Of a stretch of 64,000 bases of DNA, positions 48,888 through 58,306 are shown in pieces. Every line of letters begins with the position of its first letter. Position 1 is the stretch's first letter. Source of the stretch: SLID01 sp041667545 (GTDB lineage Bacteria; Omnitrophota; Gorgyraeia; Tantalellales; Tantalellaceae); assembly GCA_041667545.1 (NCBI GenBank), contig JBAYES010000001.1:1-64000 (forward strand). Direction: 5' to 3'. The translations under genes and the position numbers were made by a program. The notes beneath the pieces were generated by a model. That model had not been told where the DNA came from. It did no database searches and saw only the letters and a program-made list of their open reading frames with translations.

Positions 48888-50204
48888 ATGAATCCGCAAA
48901 TCTTTTTACTGGTTTTTTATCTTGCTTCGATAGTTATCCTTTTGAAACGCAAAGGGCATATCATATATCTAATGTGCCTTACTGTGCCTTTTTATGATAA
49001 TTTCGAGGGATTGTTCGTTAATTTGTCTCTGTTTTCAATAAAGTTCACTTTAAAGCCTTTTCTGTTCTTTGAGCTTGTGCTGGTTTCTCTGGTGGTCTTG
49101 GATATCTGGAGAGAGAAAAGACTTGGAAAACGTCTGTCATTTTTGAATAAAGCGGCTTTTCTGTCCATGTTCTTATTTTCGTTGTTAGCCTTGATATTTA
49201 CGATACGAGAGGGGATACCAACATTTGTCGGCTTTAACGTTTGTCTGCTGGCTGTTTTATTGTTGGCAGTACCCTATTACTGTAAGAAGGAAACAATTGA
49301 ACTTAGGAAACTCTTATTTTACCTGTTCGCAGGGTGTGTAATATCCTTTATCCCGATGCTTTTTGAAAACATCATTCCTTCTATTTTATCATGTTCTCCG
49401 CCGATTAACCGCGGGCTTAAGATCTATGGAATGACCTTTGCAATGATAGCGTCCCCGGCGGTCTATGCTTATTTGATGTCCCGAAGGGTACATGTTCATA
49501 TCCTTTCAGGGATTTTCCTGTTCATTATTTTTATAATGACGATATTGACCCAATCCAGAGCAAGCATTTTTGCGCTGTTTTTATCGGTATTTTTCTGTAC
49601 CATCTTTATTTCCGTTAAAAGGGCCAATTATGGTCTAAATATGACCAGGATCTCGAGCATAGTTCTTATTTTAGGCTTAGCGGTTTTTGGCGCGTATGCC
49701 CTAAACAACTCGGTGATTAATGAGATCGATATTGTCAAAGTTTTCAAAGATGATTCCGTTATAATACAGAAAGATCCGTTCATGGGGTCGATAGACAGTA
49801 CGTTTTTTAAAAAAGTGTGGGCTCTGTTAGCGCATGAAAGGACCATCGCCTGGCAGAGTACGATCAAGATATTGAAAACAGATCCTTTAATCGGCAGGGG
49901 ATTGGTCTTTATGCCGACACAAGTTGGAACTCATAATGCATATTTGGGAGTTTTCCTGTCATCGGGCATAATCGGTCTGTTTTTTTATATAGTCGGAATG
50001 TTAGCCGTTCTTATGAATCTGATATTCAAAATCATAAAAAATGACGAATATCCAAAATATCAGTTTTTTTATTTTTCTCTTTCTACCGCATTATTGACTT
50101 ATTGTGTGAATGGTATTTTTCAGACAAATTTTAATGAATATTTGCCGTGGTTTTTTGCCGCGGTATCTTTTCTTGACAGTCCCATCACCGGTAAAGTTGA
50201 CTGA
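48888..50204 (+). CDS. O-antigen ligase/polymerase (Wzy/WaaL-like)
   Basis: This 438-residue membrane protein has about eleven transmembrane helices. It shows the O-antigen ligase signature: a periplasmic loop with RTIAWQSTIKILKTDPLIGRG (as TIAWQSTIKIL then DPLIGRGLVF), then THNAYLGVFLSSGIIGLFFYIV. It would polymerise glycan repeats or attach them to lipid A core. It begins 5 bp after the GT2 gene and ends 3 bp before the next. Confidence 0.85.
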   Translation: MNPQIFLLVFYLASIVILLKRKGHIIYLMCLTVPFYDNFEGLFVNLSLFSIKFTLKPFLFFELVLVSLVVLDIWREKRLGKRLSFLNKAAFLSMFLFSLLALIFTIREGIPTFVGFNVCLLAVLLLAVPYYCKKETIELRKLLFYLFAGCVISFIPMLFENIIPSILSCSPPINRGLKIYGMTFAMIASPAVYAYLMSRRVHVHILSGIFLFIIFIMTILTQSRASIFALFLSVFFCTIFISVKRANYGLNMTRISSIVLILGLAVFGAYALNNSVINEIDIVKVFKDDSVIIQKDPFMGSIDSTFFKKVWALLAHERTIAWQSTIKILKTDPLIGRGLVFMPTQVGTHNAYLGVFLSSGIIGLFFYIVGMLAVLMNLIFKIIKNDEYPKYQFFYFSLSTALLTYCVNGIFQTNFNEYLPWFFAAVSFLDSPITGKVD

Positions 50205-50206
50205 TA

Positions 50207-51916
50207 ATGGAAAAACGAATTATTTTGTTCGCGATAATATGTGCAGGGTTCTTCGTGAGGGTATGGGGAATAGATTACGGGTTGCCTTATGTTCTGCACC
50301 AGGATGAGCCCATAATAATAAATCATGCGCTTGCTTACGGAACCGGAGATCTCAACCCGCATTTTTTTATTATACCTCCCGCATGTTCCTATCTGCTTTT
50401 TTTCTGTTACATTGTTTTTTTTGTAATGGGGAAATTATTTGGGATTTTTTCGGGAGTTTCCGACTTTGCGATGAGTTATTTTAAAGATCCCACTTATTTT
50501 TACATAATAGCGCGCACAGTTCTTGGTGTCATCCCGGGGACATTGAGTATACTATTCACATATACGCTTTATAAGAGGCTTTTTTCAGAAAAAGGCGCGC
50601 TTTACGCGGCGGCCGTAGTCGCGTTTTCATTTTTGACCGCGGTTAATTCGCATTACGCGTATGTCGATAATATGATGCTCATGTTAGTGCTTCTCGCGTA
50701 CTTATCTATTGTCAACATGATGCAAAGACCCTCCTTAAAAAACTATCTAATTGCAGGAGCCTTGTTGGGGGGGGCAATAGGAGTTAAATATAATTCCGGA
50801 ATTCTCATAGTTCCCATGCTTTTAGCGCACGTTTTCGCGGTATCAGATGCTATCCGGAAGAAAACCGACATTGTGTTGGACAAGAACATGTGGATGGCCA
50901 TGGCCGCCGCGGCGGCTGTTTTTATAGTGATAAATCCTTTTGCTGTCCTGGATTGGCAGTATTTCGCGTCCAGTGTTCCGGGCAGGATAAGGACCGCGTA
51001 TATGGGGTGGACACATCACCTTATATATTCTCTGAGAGAAGGGATGGGCTGGTTCCTGGTCATACCGGGAATCATCGGAGCTCTTGCAATGTGCGGAAGG
51101 ACAGAAAAGAGAAAAACACTGGTATTTCTATCGTTCCCCGTTGTTTTTTATATGCACCTTGTGCTTGGCAGTCAAAGGTTTTCAAGATATGCTCTACCTT
51201 TGGTGCCTTTTTTAGCCATGGGAGCAGCTTTTTTCTTTTTCAATTTTATGGGTAAATACGCGAAAAACCGCATTGGGAAAAATATAATAATGACACTTTC
51301 GTTGATCCTTATCATTCCAACGCTGGTTAAATCCGTTAAGGCGGATATGCTTTTTGCCGGTCAGGATACACGTTCTCTTTCAGCTTTGTGGATAGAAGAA
51401 AATATTGTTCCGGGGTCAAAAATAGCGGTGGACCACACTTCGTACCGGCCGCAGATATTTCAGTCGGATGATCAGATAAAGGAAAAGTATCGCCTCGCGG
51501 ATTCCCAGAAAGGACTCGAAAGCGTCAAGCAAAAGAAACTGGATTATCTGCTCAAAGTCGCCGAGGGCAGAAGATCATATGACGTGTTCTTCATAGGCGC
51601 GCAAAGCGGGGAGAAGTCGATGTTCATGTCGATGTCGCCGGGTATCGAGGGCGATCTTGAGGTTCTCAAAAAGAATGGTATAGAATACATGGTGGTGAAC
51701 TACTATACGGGTTCACCGGACTCGGATCTTATAAATTCTGTCAAGGCCGAAGGAAAAGTCCTGGCGGAATTCAGCCCTTACCATGACGGGCATATCGCAG
51801 TCCCTAACGACAAAGTGGATCATACGTTCATGAACATAGGGTCAAAAGAGCTTTTCTCCAGGAATGCGACCGGGCCCTGTATCGTGGTTTATGCCATTGA
51901 AAAACATGAAAAGTAA
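50207..51916 (+). CDS. GT39/ArnT-like membrane glycosyltransferase
   Basis: The 569-residue protein has about eleven membrane helices followed by a soluble C-terminal domain (about 390-569). The first loop has WGIDYGLPYVLHQDEPI, with the acidic pair typical of GT-C/PMT-family active sites. LGVIPGTLSILFTY, NSHYAYVDNMMLML and GVKYNSGILIVPML follow. It likely moves a sugar from polyprenyl phosphate onto lipid or protein. A G8 tract (50767-50774) lies in the coding region. Confidence 0.82.
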   Translation: MEKRIILFAIICAGFFVRVWGIDYGLPYVLHQDEPIIINHALAYGTGDLNPHFFIIPPACSYLLFFCYIVFFVMGKLFGIFSGVSDFAMSYFKDPTYFYIIARTVLGVIPGTLSILFTYTLYKRLFSEKGALYAAAVVAFSFLTAVNSHYAYVDNMMLMLVLLAYLSIVNMMQRPSLKNYLIAGALLGGAIGVKYNSGILIVPMLLAHVFAVSDAIRKKTDIVLDKNMWMAMAAAAAVFIVINPFAVLDWQYFASSVPGRIRTAYMGWTHHLIYSLREGMGWFLVIPGIIGALAMCGRTEKRKTLVFLSFPVVFYMHLVLGSQRFSRYALPLVPFLAMGAAFFFFNFMGKYAKNRIGKNIIMTLSLILIIPTLVKSVKADMLFAGQDTRSLSALWIEENIVPGSKIAVDHTSYRPQIFQSDDQIKEKYRLADSQKGLESVKQKKLDYLLKVAEGRRSYDVFFIGAQSGEKSMFMSMSPGIEGDLEVLKKNGIEYMVVNYYTGSPDSDLINSVKAEGKVLAEFSPYHDGHIAVPNDKVDHTFMNIGSKELFSRNATGPCIVVYAIEKHEK

Positions 51917-54218
51917 AGGAACTTTTTATTTTATAGCGTTATTTCTTACGGGGGTATGCTTAATATTCCACGAGATTTTATTTCTCAGAACCGCTTTTCT
52001 TAAAGCCGACTACCTTCAACAGCTTTTCCCATGGTCCGCGCTTTATTCCGACAGCATAAAAACTTTTAATCTGCCGATGTGGATAAGAGGCGTGCAATGC
52101 GGGTTTCCGCTATTTGCCGAGGGTCAGACAGGGGTTTTGTATCCTTTTAACCTTATTTTCTTTCTTATTCTTCCCCTGAAAGCGGCTTACAATTATTCTT
52201 TCCTGTTCCACTTTGCGATCTGCGGAATTTTCACTTTTTTCTTTGCCAGAAGAAAAGGTGCCGATGTCTGGGGCGGAGGGCTGGCCGCTTTGCTTATATG
52301 TTTCGGCAGCGCCTATGCCGGATGCTTTATACATCTTGCGTCGTTAAGGGCTCTTGCATGGTTCCCTCTGGTCCTCCTGTTATTTGACGAATATCTGAAA
52401 AAAAATAATCCGGGATCTTTCTTGTTGATATCTATTGTCGCGGGGATGCAGCTTCTTGCGGGTTCAATGCAGATGTCCGCTTACGCATTTTTTTTCTATT
52501 TTTTATATTTCATCCATGGGACCAGGCAGGGGAAAAAGCCGTTGTTACGGTCCGTAGGGGTCTTTTTCATAGTTACAGCCCTTTCCTTGACTATAGCGCT
52601 TCCGCAGTTGTTAGCTACATATAAAATGTCCGGGCTCTCTAACCGGATATCCTTAATGACTCCGGATTTTGCTTTATGGAATTCGCTCTCACCCGCGGCG
52701 CTTGTTGGATGTGTCATGCCCTATGTGGGAGAGCTCTTCGCCAGGGGAAACATAATATACATCAGCGTACTGGGACTTTTTTTTTCATGCGTGGCTATAT
52801 GGCTTTCCAGGTCAGAAAGGCCGTTGAGGCCGCTTGTTGTAATGCTGATCTTCTCAATATTACTCGCATTGGGAAAATATAATCCTGTTTATACGGCATT
52901 GATCAAGGCCGCTAATTTTTATTCGTTCCGCGCTCCGTCAAGATTCATATTCTTCGGTATATTCTCTCTTGCTGTTCTCGCGGGCGCGGGGTTCACTTAT
53001 TTAATGGAGAACAGGGAAAAGGTGCCCGGCCGCGTATATAACGGTTTTTTATGGATACTATCCGGTATACTGGGGGTATTTTTTACGGCAAAGGCTGTTC
53101 TAAGGATCTACGGAAGCAGAATATTGCAGCTGGCTTCTACCTATGTTAAGGACAACATATATGGAAAACCCTTTCACAGGTATGATCTCGAGACGTATAT
53201 GGAAAGGACGGAAGGTTTTTATAGACAGCTTAAAAGCATATTTTCTTTTGAAAACCCTTATGTTATTATGACTTTGCTTGTCGTCTTGTGTTCTTTTTTA
53301 TTCATCTACGCCCTCAAAAGGTCATATAGGGGAAAGCTGTTTTTCAAGTACGCATCCCTTGTTTTTATATGTGCCGAGCTGGTCATTTTCAGCCGGTTTT
53401 CGAAAGGTCTGAAAGCCGAGATCGCCTCTTTTGAGTACATCGTTCCCAAAGAGCGGAGCGTGTTCAATGTCCTGAAAAACGACAATGAATTATACAGGAT
53501 ATGCCCCTTCGGGAGGTTCGAGACCCTGCCCGTATGGTTGAAGCCGAGCATGAACACGTATTACGGAATAGACAGTATCGCCATATACTCTCCGCTTGTA
53601 AATGCCGATTATTTTGATGTGATGAAGGGGACGGGCGTGGTGGATGATTCCATAGGTATTTTTCCGCCTGAAAAAGAAGTGCTGTATCAAAAATTATCAA
53701 TTTTCAAAAAACTTAATGTGAAATATATCGTTTCGACCGTTGAACTTGAGCATGATGAATTGGACTTTGTTTTATCGGATAAGGGTCTTCGTCTGTATGT
53801 TTTGAAAAATTATCTGCCCAGATGCTGGATATCATCCGATGTGAATGGGGCGAATGACGTTAAATCCGAGATACGAATGACCGAATATTCTTCAGGCAGG
53901 GCCGAAGTAAGCGCAGGGAGCAAGACCGGAGGATATTTGATCTTTTCCGAGAAATTCTATCCGGGATGGGAGGTCTACGTCAATGGGAAAAAGGAGGAAA
54001 TGGTCAAAGCCTCCGGCATTTTGCAGGCAGTCAAGATTGCTCCGGGTAAACATGATGTCACGTTCAAATATGATCCCGAACACGTCGGGATATTGATCAT
54101 GATATCAACGGCAGCATTTTTTTTGGTACTTCTAATAGCGGTATTGTTTTTAACCTCAGGGAAATATAAACCAGGCCGTCTTTTTGCCGGCGGTAACTTC
54201 TACGCGGATCATGAATAA
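51906..54218 (+). CDS. YfhO-family membrane protein
   Basis: The 770-residue protein has about thirteen N-terminal helices with the YfhO pattern: QLFPWSALYSDSIKTFNLPMW, GVQCGFPLFAEGQTGVLYPFN and FYSFRAPSRFIFFGIFSLAVLAG. A beta-rich C-terminal domain contains FSEKFYPGWEVYVNGK, a typical YfhO ending, and a final membrane helix. YfhO proteins are implicated in glycosylating surface polymers. ATG 51906 overlaps the previous gene by 11 bp; ATG 51891 is an in-frame alternative. Confidence 0.85.
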   Translation: MKSKGTFYFIALFLTGVCLIFHEILFLRTAFLKADYLQQLFPWSALYSDSIKTFNLPMWIRGVQCGFPLFAEGQTGVLYPFNLIFFLILPLKAAYNYSFLFHFAICGIFTFFFARRKGADVWGGGLAALLICFGSAYAGCFIHLASLRALAWFPLVLLLFDEYLKKNNPGSFLLISIVAGMQLLAGSMQMSAYAFFFYFLYFIHGTRQGKKPLLRSVGVFFIVTALSLTIALPQLLATYKMSGLSNRISLMTPDFALWNSLSPAALVGCVMPYVGELFARGNIIYISVLGLFFSCVAIWLSRSERPLRPLVVMLIFSILLALGKYNPVYTALIKAANFYSFRAPSRFIFFGIFSLAVLAGAGFTYLMENREKVPGRVYNGFLWILSGILGVFFTAKAVLRIYGSRILQLASTYVKDNIYGKPFHRYDLETYMERTEGFYRQLKSIFSFENPYVIMTLLVVLCSFLFIYALKRSYRGKLFFKYASLVFICAELVIFSRFSKGLKAEIASFEYIVPKERSVFNVLKNDNELYRICPFGRFETLPVWLKPSMNTYYGIDSIAIYSPLVNADYFDVMKGTGVVDDSIGIFPPEKEVLYQKLSIFKKLNVKYIVSTVELEHDELDFVLSDKGLRLYVLKNYLPRCWISSDVNGANDVKSEIRMTEYSSGRAEVSAGSKTGGYLIFSEKFYPGWEVYVNGKKEEMVKASGILQAVKIAPGKHDVTFKYDPEHVGILIMISTAAFFLVLLIAVLFLTSGKYKPGRLFAGGNFYADHE

Positions 54219-55869
54219 AAAACAAGTCTATATTCTGGCAGTCTTGCTTCTTTCGTTCTTTACCGTCCTGGCCGTAACGAGTGTCTGGCCGGGCAGGAAG
54301 TCCGCCACCGCGGATGAGTTGGCACATCACATTCCGGTCGGATATGTCCTTCTTTCAAAGGGTGATCTCAAGATGGATCCTTCCCAGCCTCCTCTTGCCA
54401 GATATCTTGCGGCGCTTCCCCTGGTGATTTTTATGGATCTTAGTATCCCTGACAATGAAGACCAGTGGCGCAGGGAAGACAGGTCCGAGTTCGGCAGGGA
54501 TTTTTTTTACAAGTTCAATGACCATCCGGATAGGATGTTATTTTACTCAAGATGTTCTTTTATTGTCATCGGCCTGCTTTGCGGGATCATACTGTTTGTC
54601 ATGGCAAGATCGTTTTATGGCGACAGGGCCGCTCTTTTCAGTCTTTTCCTTTACAGCTTTTCGCCTAACATCATCGCTCATACAAGGCTTTCTACGGTAG
54701 ATATGACCGCGACATGTTTTATTCTGCTTTCGGTGTATACCTTTTGGAGATTTCTACGGAAACGATCTCTGAAAAATATAGTGATCGCGGGAGGATGTTT
54801 GGGGCTTGCTCAGCTTTCTAAATATACTTCACTTTTGCTTTATCCGACATTCATCTTTCTCACGGCACTCGAGATCCCATCCGTTCCGGAAGGTGAGCGA
54901 GCGCGGCTATTCAAAAAACTGTTTGTCATCTTTGCGTGTTCCATAATTTTATTGTGGGCAGGTTATGGCTTTGATTCTGATCCGATATTGAATGGAGCGA
55001 TGAGAGTCCAGGAAAAACTCGGGATTGCGCATAGCTTTGCTCAGAAATTAATACCGTTCTGGAACGAAAATATGTCTCGAGTTTTGGACCATGTCTTGCT
55101 TAATGTGCCGGTTCCCCTCGGTACGCATATGCAGGGTACACTGGGGGTTATGAGACACGGATATGAAGGCCATAGCGTTTATTTTCTCGGGCAGTGGTCG
55201 GGTAAAGGCAATCCACTGTATTTCGTTTTGTCCTTTATGGTAAAAACGCCCATTCCGTCCATCCTTTTTATCGTTGCAGGGTTTTTCCTGGTCTTTAAAA
55301 AGGGCATGCGCAGAAAAGAGAGATTTCTTCTGACGTTGATAGCGGTTATTTTCCTCACGGCATCTTTAAGTAAACTGCAGTTGGGACATAGGTACGTTTT
55401 GCCCATGTATCCATTCTGTTTTATACTGGCCGGCAGGAGCGCGGAGTTATGGAAGAAGCCTTACAAGATACCTATCAGCCTGCTTATGGTGTGGTATCTC
55501 GTCACCGCATTCTGGATATGGCCCGATTATATCAGCTATTTCAATGAAACGATAGGCGGTCCGGCTAACGGATACAAATATCTGAGAGATTCGAATATCG
55601 ATTGGGGGCAGGACCTCCCCGCGCTGGCGGAATACATGCGCGAGAACGACATGCAGGAAGTGAGGTTGATGTATTTCGGATCGGCTGAACCTTCCGAGCA
55701 CGGCATCAGATACAAGCCATTGGAGGAGTCGGAAACCATATTTCCGGGATCGAACGTGTACGCCATAAGCGTTCATAAACTTGAAAGGGTAAAATGGGCC
55801 CGGTACCATGAGCCGGACGCGAAATTGGGGTATTCGATATTTGTCTATGATTTCAGAGAGGACGAATAG
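54211..55869 (+). CDS. GT39-like phospholipid-carrier-dependent glycosyltransferase
   Basis: This 552-residue GT-C protein has about ten helices. The first loop TADELAHHIPVGYVLLSKGDLKMDPSQPP (as TADELAHHIPVGY and KMDPSQPPLAR) holds the acidic catalytic residue. The loop with HMQGTLGVMRHGYEGHSVYFLGQW and a soluble tail with DSNIDWGQDLPALAEYM are typical of this family. ATG 54211 overlaps the yfhO-like stop by 8 bp. Confidence 0.83.
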   Translation: MNKKQVYILAVLLLSFFTVLAVTSVWPGRKSATADELAHHIPVGYVLLSKGDLKMDPSQPPLARYLAALPLVIFMDLSIPDNEDQWRREDRSEFGRDFFYKFNDHPDRMLFYSRCSFIVIGLLCGIILFVMARSFYGDRAALFSLFLYSFSPNIIAHTRLSTVDMTATCFILLSVYTFWRFLRKRSLKNIVIAGGCLGLAQLSKYTSLLLYPTFIFLTALEIPSVPEGERARLFKKLFVIFACSIILLWAGYGFDSDPILNGAMRVQEKLGIAHSFAQKLIPFWNENMSRVLDHVLLNVPVPLGTHMQGTLGVMRHGYEGHSVYFLGQWSGKGNPLYFVLSFMVKTPIPSILFIVAGFFLVFKKGMRRKERFLLTLIAVIFLTASLSKLQLGHRYVLPMYPFCFILAGRSAELWKKPYKIPISLLMVWYLVTAFWIWPDYISYFNETIGGPANGYKYLRDSNIDWGQDLPALAEYMRENDMQEVRLMYFGSAEPSEHGIRYKPLEESETIFPGSNVYAISVHKLERVKWARYHEPDAKLGYSIFVYDFREDE

Positions 55870-55870
55870 A

Positions 55871-56620
55871 ATGAAAAGTGAAAAAGCCAGCCTGATAAGG
55901 CATTATAAGAATCTCTGGTTTTTCAATTTTAACCGGTTGAAGGACAATAACTACAAGGACATGAGGGAATACCTTGCCGGGGTCTTTTTATCGGATATAG
56001 AAGAATTTATCCCTCTTACGGGGAAAAAAGTTCTGGATGTCGGCGGAGCCAGAGGAGAGCTGTGTAAGGTCATTAACGAGAAAAGGGGTTGTGAGGCCGT
56101 CAATCTTGATCCCACTCCTTACGAATACGGGGAATATTCGAGTGATTTTATATGGAAAGACACCGTCGCGGGGGTTGCTGAGGATATGCCGTTCAAGGAT
56201 AATGAATTCGACCTTGTAATTTGCAGGGGCGTGTTTGAACATATATTTCCTGAAAAACAGCAGATTTCGTTAGATGAAATGTTCAGGGTAACCAGGCCGG
56301 GCGGGTATTGTTACATAACTATACCCCCCTGGTATAATCCCTGTGCCGGACATGGATTGAAACCGTTTCATTACCTGCCGTTCAAGTTATCGAAATTCAT
56401 GGCGCAAAAGGCCTACGGAAAAAAAATAAAGGAAAATTCCTGGAGAGAAAGAAGGCTTTTCAGGATAACATTCAGAAGTATGCTGAAAATGATATCTTCA
56501 AGCGGATTTAAACTGGTGGAGACTGAAGATGTCCATTTCAGAATGCATGTACTTACCAAAATCCCCATTCTGCGAGATATTGCCGTTCCGGCTGTAGCCT
56601 TCATCCTTTCGAAAAGCTGA
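55871..56620 (+). CDS. Class I SAM-dependent methyltransferase
   Basis: The 249-residue protein has motif I KVLDVGGARGELCKVI (about residue 57), an acidic NLDPTPYEYG and the post-I motif FDLVICRGVFEHIFP, then VTRPGGYCYITIPPWY. It probably methylates a sugar or lipid of the glycan. The frame opens earlier (55808) inside the previous gene; ATG 55871 starts one base after that gene's stop. The 176-bp gap that follows ends the assembly block. Confidence 0.82.
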   Translation: MKSEKASLIRHYKNLWFFNFNRLKDNNYKDMREYLAGVFLSDIEEFIPLTGKKVLDVGGARGELCKVINEKRGCEAVNLDPTPYEYGEYSSDFIWKDTVAGVAEDMPFKDNEFDLVICRGVFEHIFPEKQQISLDEMFRVTRPGGYCYITIPPWYNPCAGHGLKPFHYLPFKLSKFMAQKAYGKKIKENSWRERRLFRITFRSMLKMISSSGFKLVETEDVHFRMHVLTKIPILRDIAVPAVAFILSKS

Positions 56621-56719
56621 TTAGTTTTAGCGCTGGTTTTAAAAAGGGTGGTTTTTACTTTGAGCACTCATGGTACATAATGACAATTCATGACCAATGA
56701 TGACTATTAAAAGTTTGTA

Positions 56720-56747
56720 TTGACAATAGAGATTTTTGTCATATAAT
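56720..56747 (+). promoter_or_regulatory. Consensus promoter before the excisionase-like gene
   Basis: TTGACA (56720-56725) and TATAAT (56742-56747) are both exact, with 16 bp between. Transcription would start near 56754 and cover the HTH gene, whose ATG at 56797 has CGGAGG in front. It marks a new transcription unit leading into the nonulosonate genes. Confidence 0.85.
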
Positions 56748-56796
56748 AGCCGAGATATTCAGTTATGCTTGCACTTGCCAAACAATCGGAGGATGT

Positions 56797-57057
56797 ATGG
56801 AGATTAAGGCCAACGAAGTATATACCGCACAGGAAGCGCAAAAACTGCTAAAGGTAAGCCCGAGCACCACAATGCGTCTTATCAAGGGGGGGGTAATACG
56901 CGCCGCCAAGGTCGGAAAGCAGTATAGGATAATGGGAAAAGAACTTTTGCGTATCGTTTCGCCCCAGATCGAGGATAAAGTGGGCAAGATATACAACAAA
57001 GGCCGTCAGTGGGTCCATGAGGGCATTGATGACGATGAAACGTTAAAAAAGAGGTAA
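56797..57057 (+). CDS. Excisionase-family (MerR-like) DNA-binding protein
   Basis: The 86-residue protein has a MerR-like winged helix-turn-helix (YTAQEAQKLLKVSPSTTMRLIKGGVI, seen as TAQEAQKLLKVSPSTTMR then GVIRAAKVGKQYRIMGKEL), as in the helix-turn-helix excisionase domain. A basic tail follows. It could regulate the nonulosonate operon or be a leftover recombination directionality factor; no integrase is nearby. A G8 tract (56886-56893) in its recognition region could slip. Confidence 0.8.
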   Translation: MEIKANEVYTAQEAQKLLKVSPSTTMRLIKGGVIRAAKVGKQYRIMGKELLRIVSPQIEDKVGKIYNKGRQWVHEGIDDDETLKKR

Positions 57058-57061
57058 AACT

Positions 57062-57136
57062 ATGGATCTGGCTGATCAGAAAGTTCTCGTAACCGGCGCC
57101 GATGGATTATCGCAAAAAATTGGATTGCGTAATTAA
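57062..57136 (+). pseudogene. NAD-dependent epimerase/dehydratase 5' fragment (LegB-like)
   Basis: The frame reads MDLADQKVLVTGADG and then leaves the family pattern, where FIGSH would be expected. That start is typical of LegB-type and related sugar-nucleotide dehydratases. It has only 24 residues before TAA 57134. The break is near 57106, right after the glycine-rich loop, and points to an internal deletion. Confidence 0.55.
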
Positions 57137-57171
57137 GACCTACAAAATGCTGTACAATAAGATATTTGAAG

Positions 57172-57294
57172 GGTAACGTCGGGTTTCACGGGAGGCGAAC
57201 CTTAGCGTATCTGATGCCGAGAAAACGTTCAGTGGACATTGATGATATTCTTGATCACAGGTTCGCTGAAATGATAATGAAAGACGAAATCTAA
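57172..57294 (+). pseudogene. Possible CMP-nonulosonate cytidylyltransferase 3' fragment
   Basis: An open frame without a start reads LAYLMPRKRSVDIDDILDH and AEMIMKDEI before TAA 57292. The MPxxRSxDIDDxxD pattern is the usual C terminus of NeuA/PseF/LegF cytidylyltransferases. Together with the epimerase fragment just upstream, it suggests that genes of an older nonulosonate locus were deleted between 57106 and about 57180. Another short frame (about 57109-57174) may be the end of a third lost gene. Confidence 0.5.
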
Positions 57295-57325
57295 CCGCAT
57301 GTAACCAAACAATGGGAGAGAAACA

Positions 57326-58306
57326 ATGAAAGATATTTTTAAGAATAAGGTCGTTCTTGTTACCGGAGGGACAGGATCGTTTGGGAGGAAGATCACAGAG
57401 ATAGTATTAAGGAATTGTAATCCGAGAAAACTTATTATTTTTAGCCGTGATGAAATGAAACAATACGAAATGCACAAGGAGTTCGACAGCGATATTTTAA
57501 GATATTTCGTGGGAGATGTAAGGGATGTGGACAGATTAAAACGAGCCATGAAAGGGGTGGACATAATTGTTCACGCAGCGGCTTTAAAAATTGTGCCTAC
57601 TGCTGAGTATAATCCATTTGAGGCGGTAAAGACCAACGTGATAGGCGCAGAGAACATAATTAATGTTGCCATTGACAATGGAGTTGAAAAGGTGGTCGCA
57701 TTGAGTACTGATAAGGCCACAAACCCCATAAATTTGTACGGAGCCACGAAGTTATGCTCGGAAAAAATGTTCATTGCCGCGAATAATTATTCTACGGAAA
57801 AGGGAACTCATTTCAGCGTTGTAAGGTACGGTAATGTTTTTGGTTCAAGGGGAAGCGTCGCTCCTTTTTTCAAGAGATGCCGGGCCAAAGGAGTGGTTCC
57901 CATAACTGACGAAAGAATGACACGGTTCGGGATAACTTTAACGGATGGGGTTAAATTTGTCATGCAGAGTATTGCGGATATGCAGGGGGGGGAGATCTTT
58001 ATTCCCAAAATACCAAGCATGAAAGTTACGGATCTTGCCGAAGCTATCTGTCCTGGATGTAAAAAAGAAATAATAGGAATAAGAGCTGGAGAAAAATTGC
58101 ATGAAGCTCTGGTTCCGGCAGATGATGGAATTCATACTTACGAATACGAGGACAGGTATATAACATATCCTTACGTTGTGACCTATGGAGAAAGGAAGGA
58201 TGGTGGTCGCCCTCTGGGCCCGGAGTTTGAAGGCTATCGAAGTGACAATAATTCTTTATGGCTTAGTGTTGAGGATTTAAGAAAGATGTCGGAGGAATAT
58301 GCTTGA
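57326..58306 (+). CDS. pseB: UDP-N-acetylglucosamine 4,6-dehydratase (inverting), PseB
   Basis: PseB does the first step of pseudaminic acid synthesis. It has VVLVTGGTGSFGRKI near residue 12, FSRDEMKQYEM, GDVRDVDRLKRAM, HAAALKIVPTAEYNP and STDKATNPINLYGATKL (Lys-Tyr arrangement of the FlaA1 family), then RYGNVFGSRGSV. The 326-residue length fits. A G8 tract lies at 57985-57992. It is followed by pseC with an 8-bp overlap. Confidence 0.95.
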   Translation: MKDIFKNKVVLVTGGTGSFGRKITEIVLRNCNPRKLIIFSRDEMKQYEMHKEFDSDILRYFVGDVRDVDRLKRAMKGVDIIVHAAALKIVPTAEYNPFEAVKTNVIGAENIINVAIDNGVEKVVALSTDKATNPINLYGATKLCSEKMFIAANNYSTEKGTHFSVVRYGNVFGSRGSVAPFFKRCRAKGVVPITDERMTRFGITLTDGVKFVMQSIADMQGGEIFIPKIPSMKVTDLAEAICPGCKKEIIGIRAGEKLHEALVPADDGIHTYEYEDRYITYPYVVTYGERKDGGRPLGPEFEGYRSDNNSLWLSVEDLRKMSEEYA

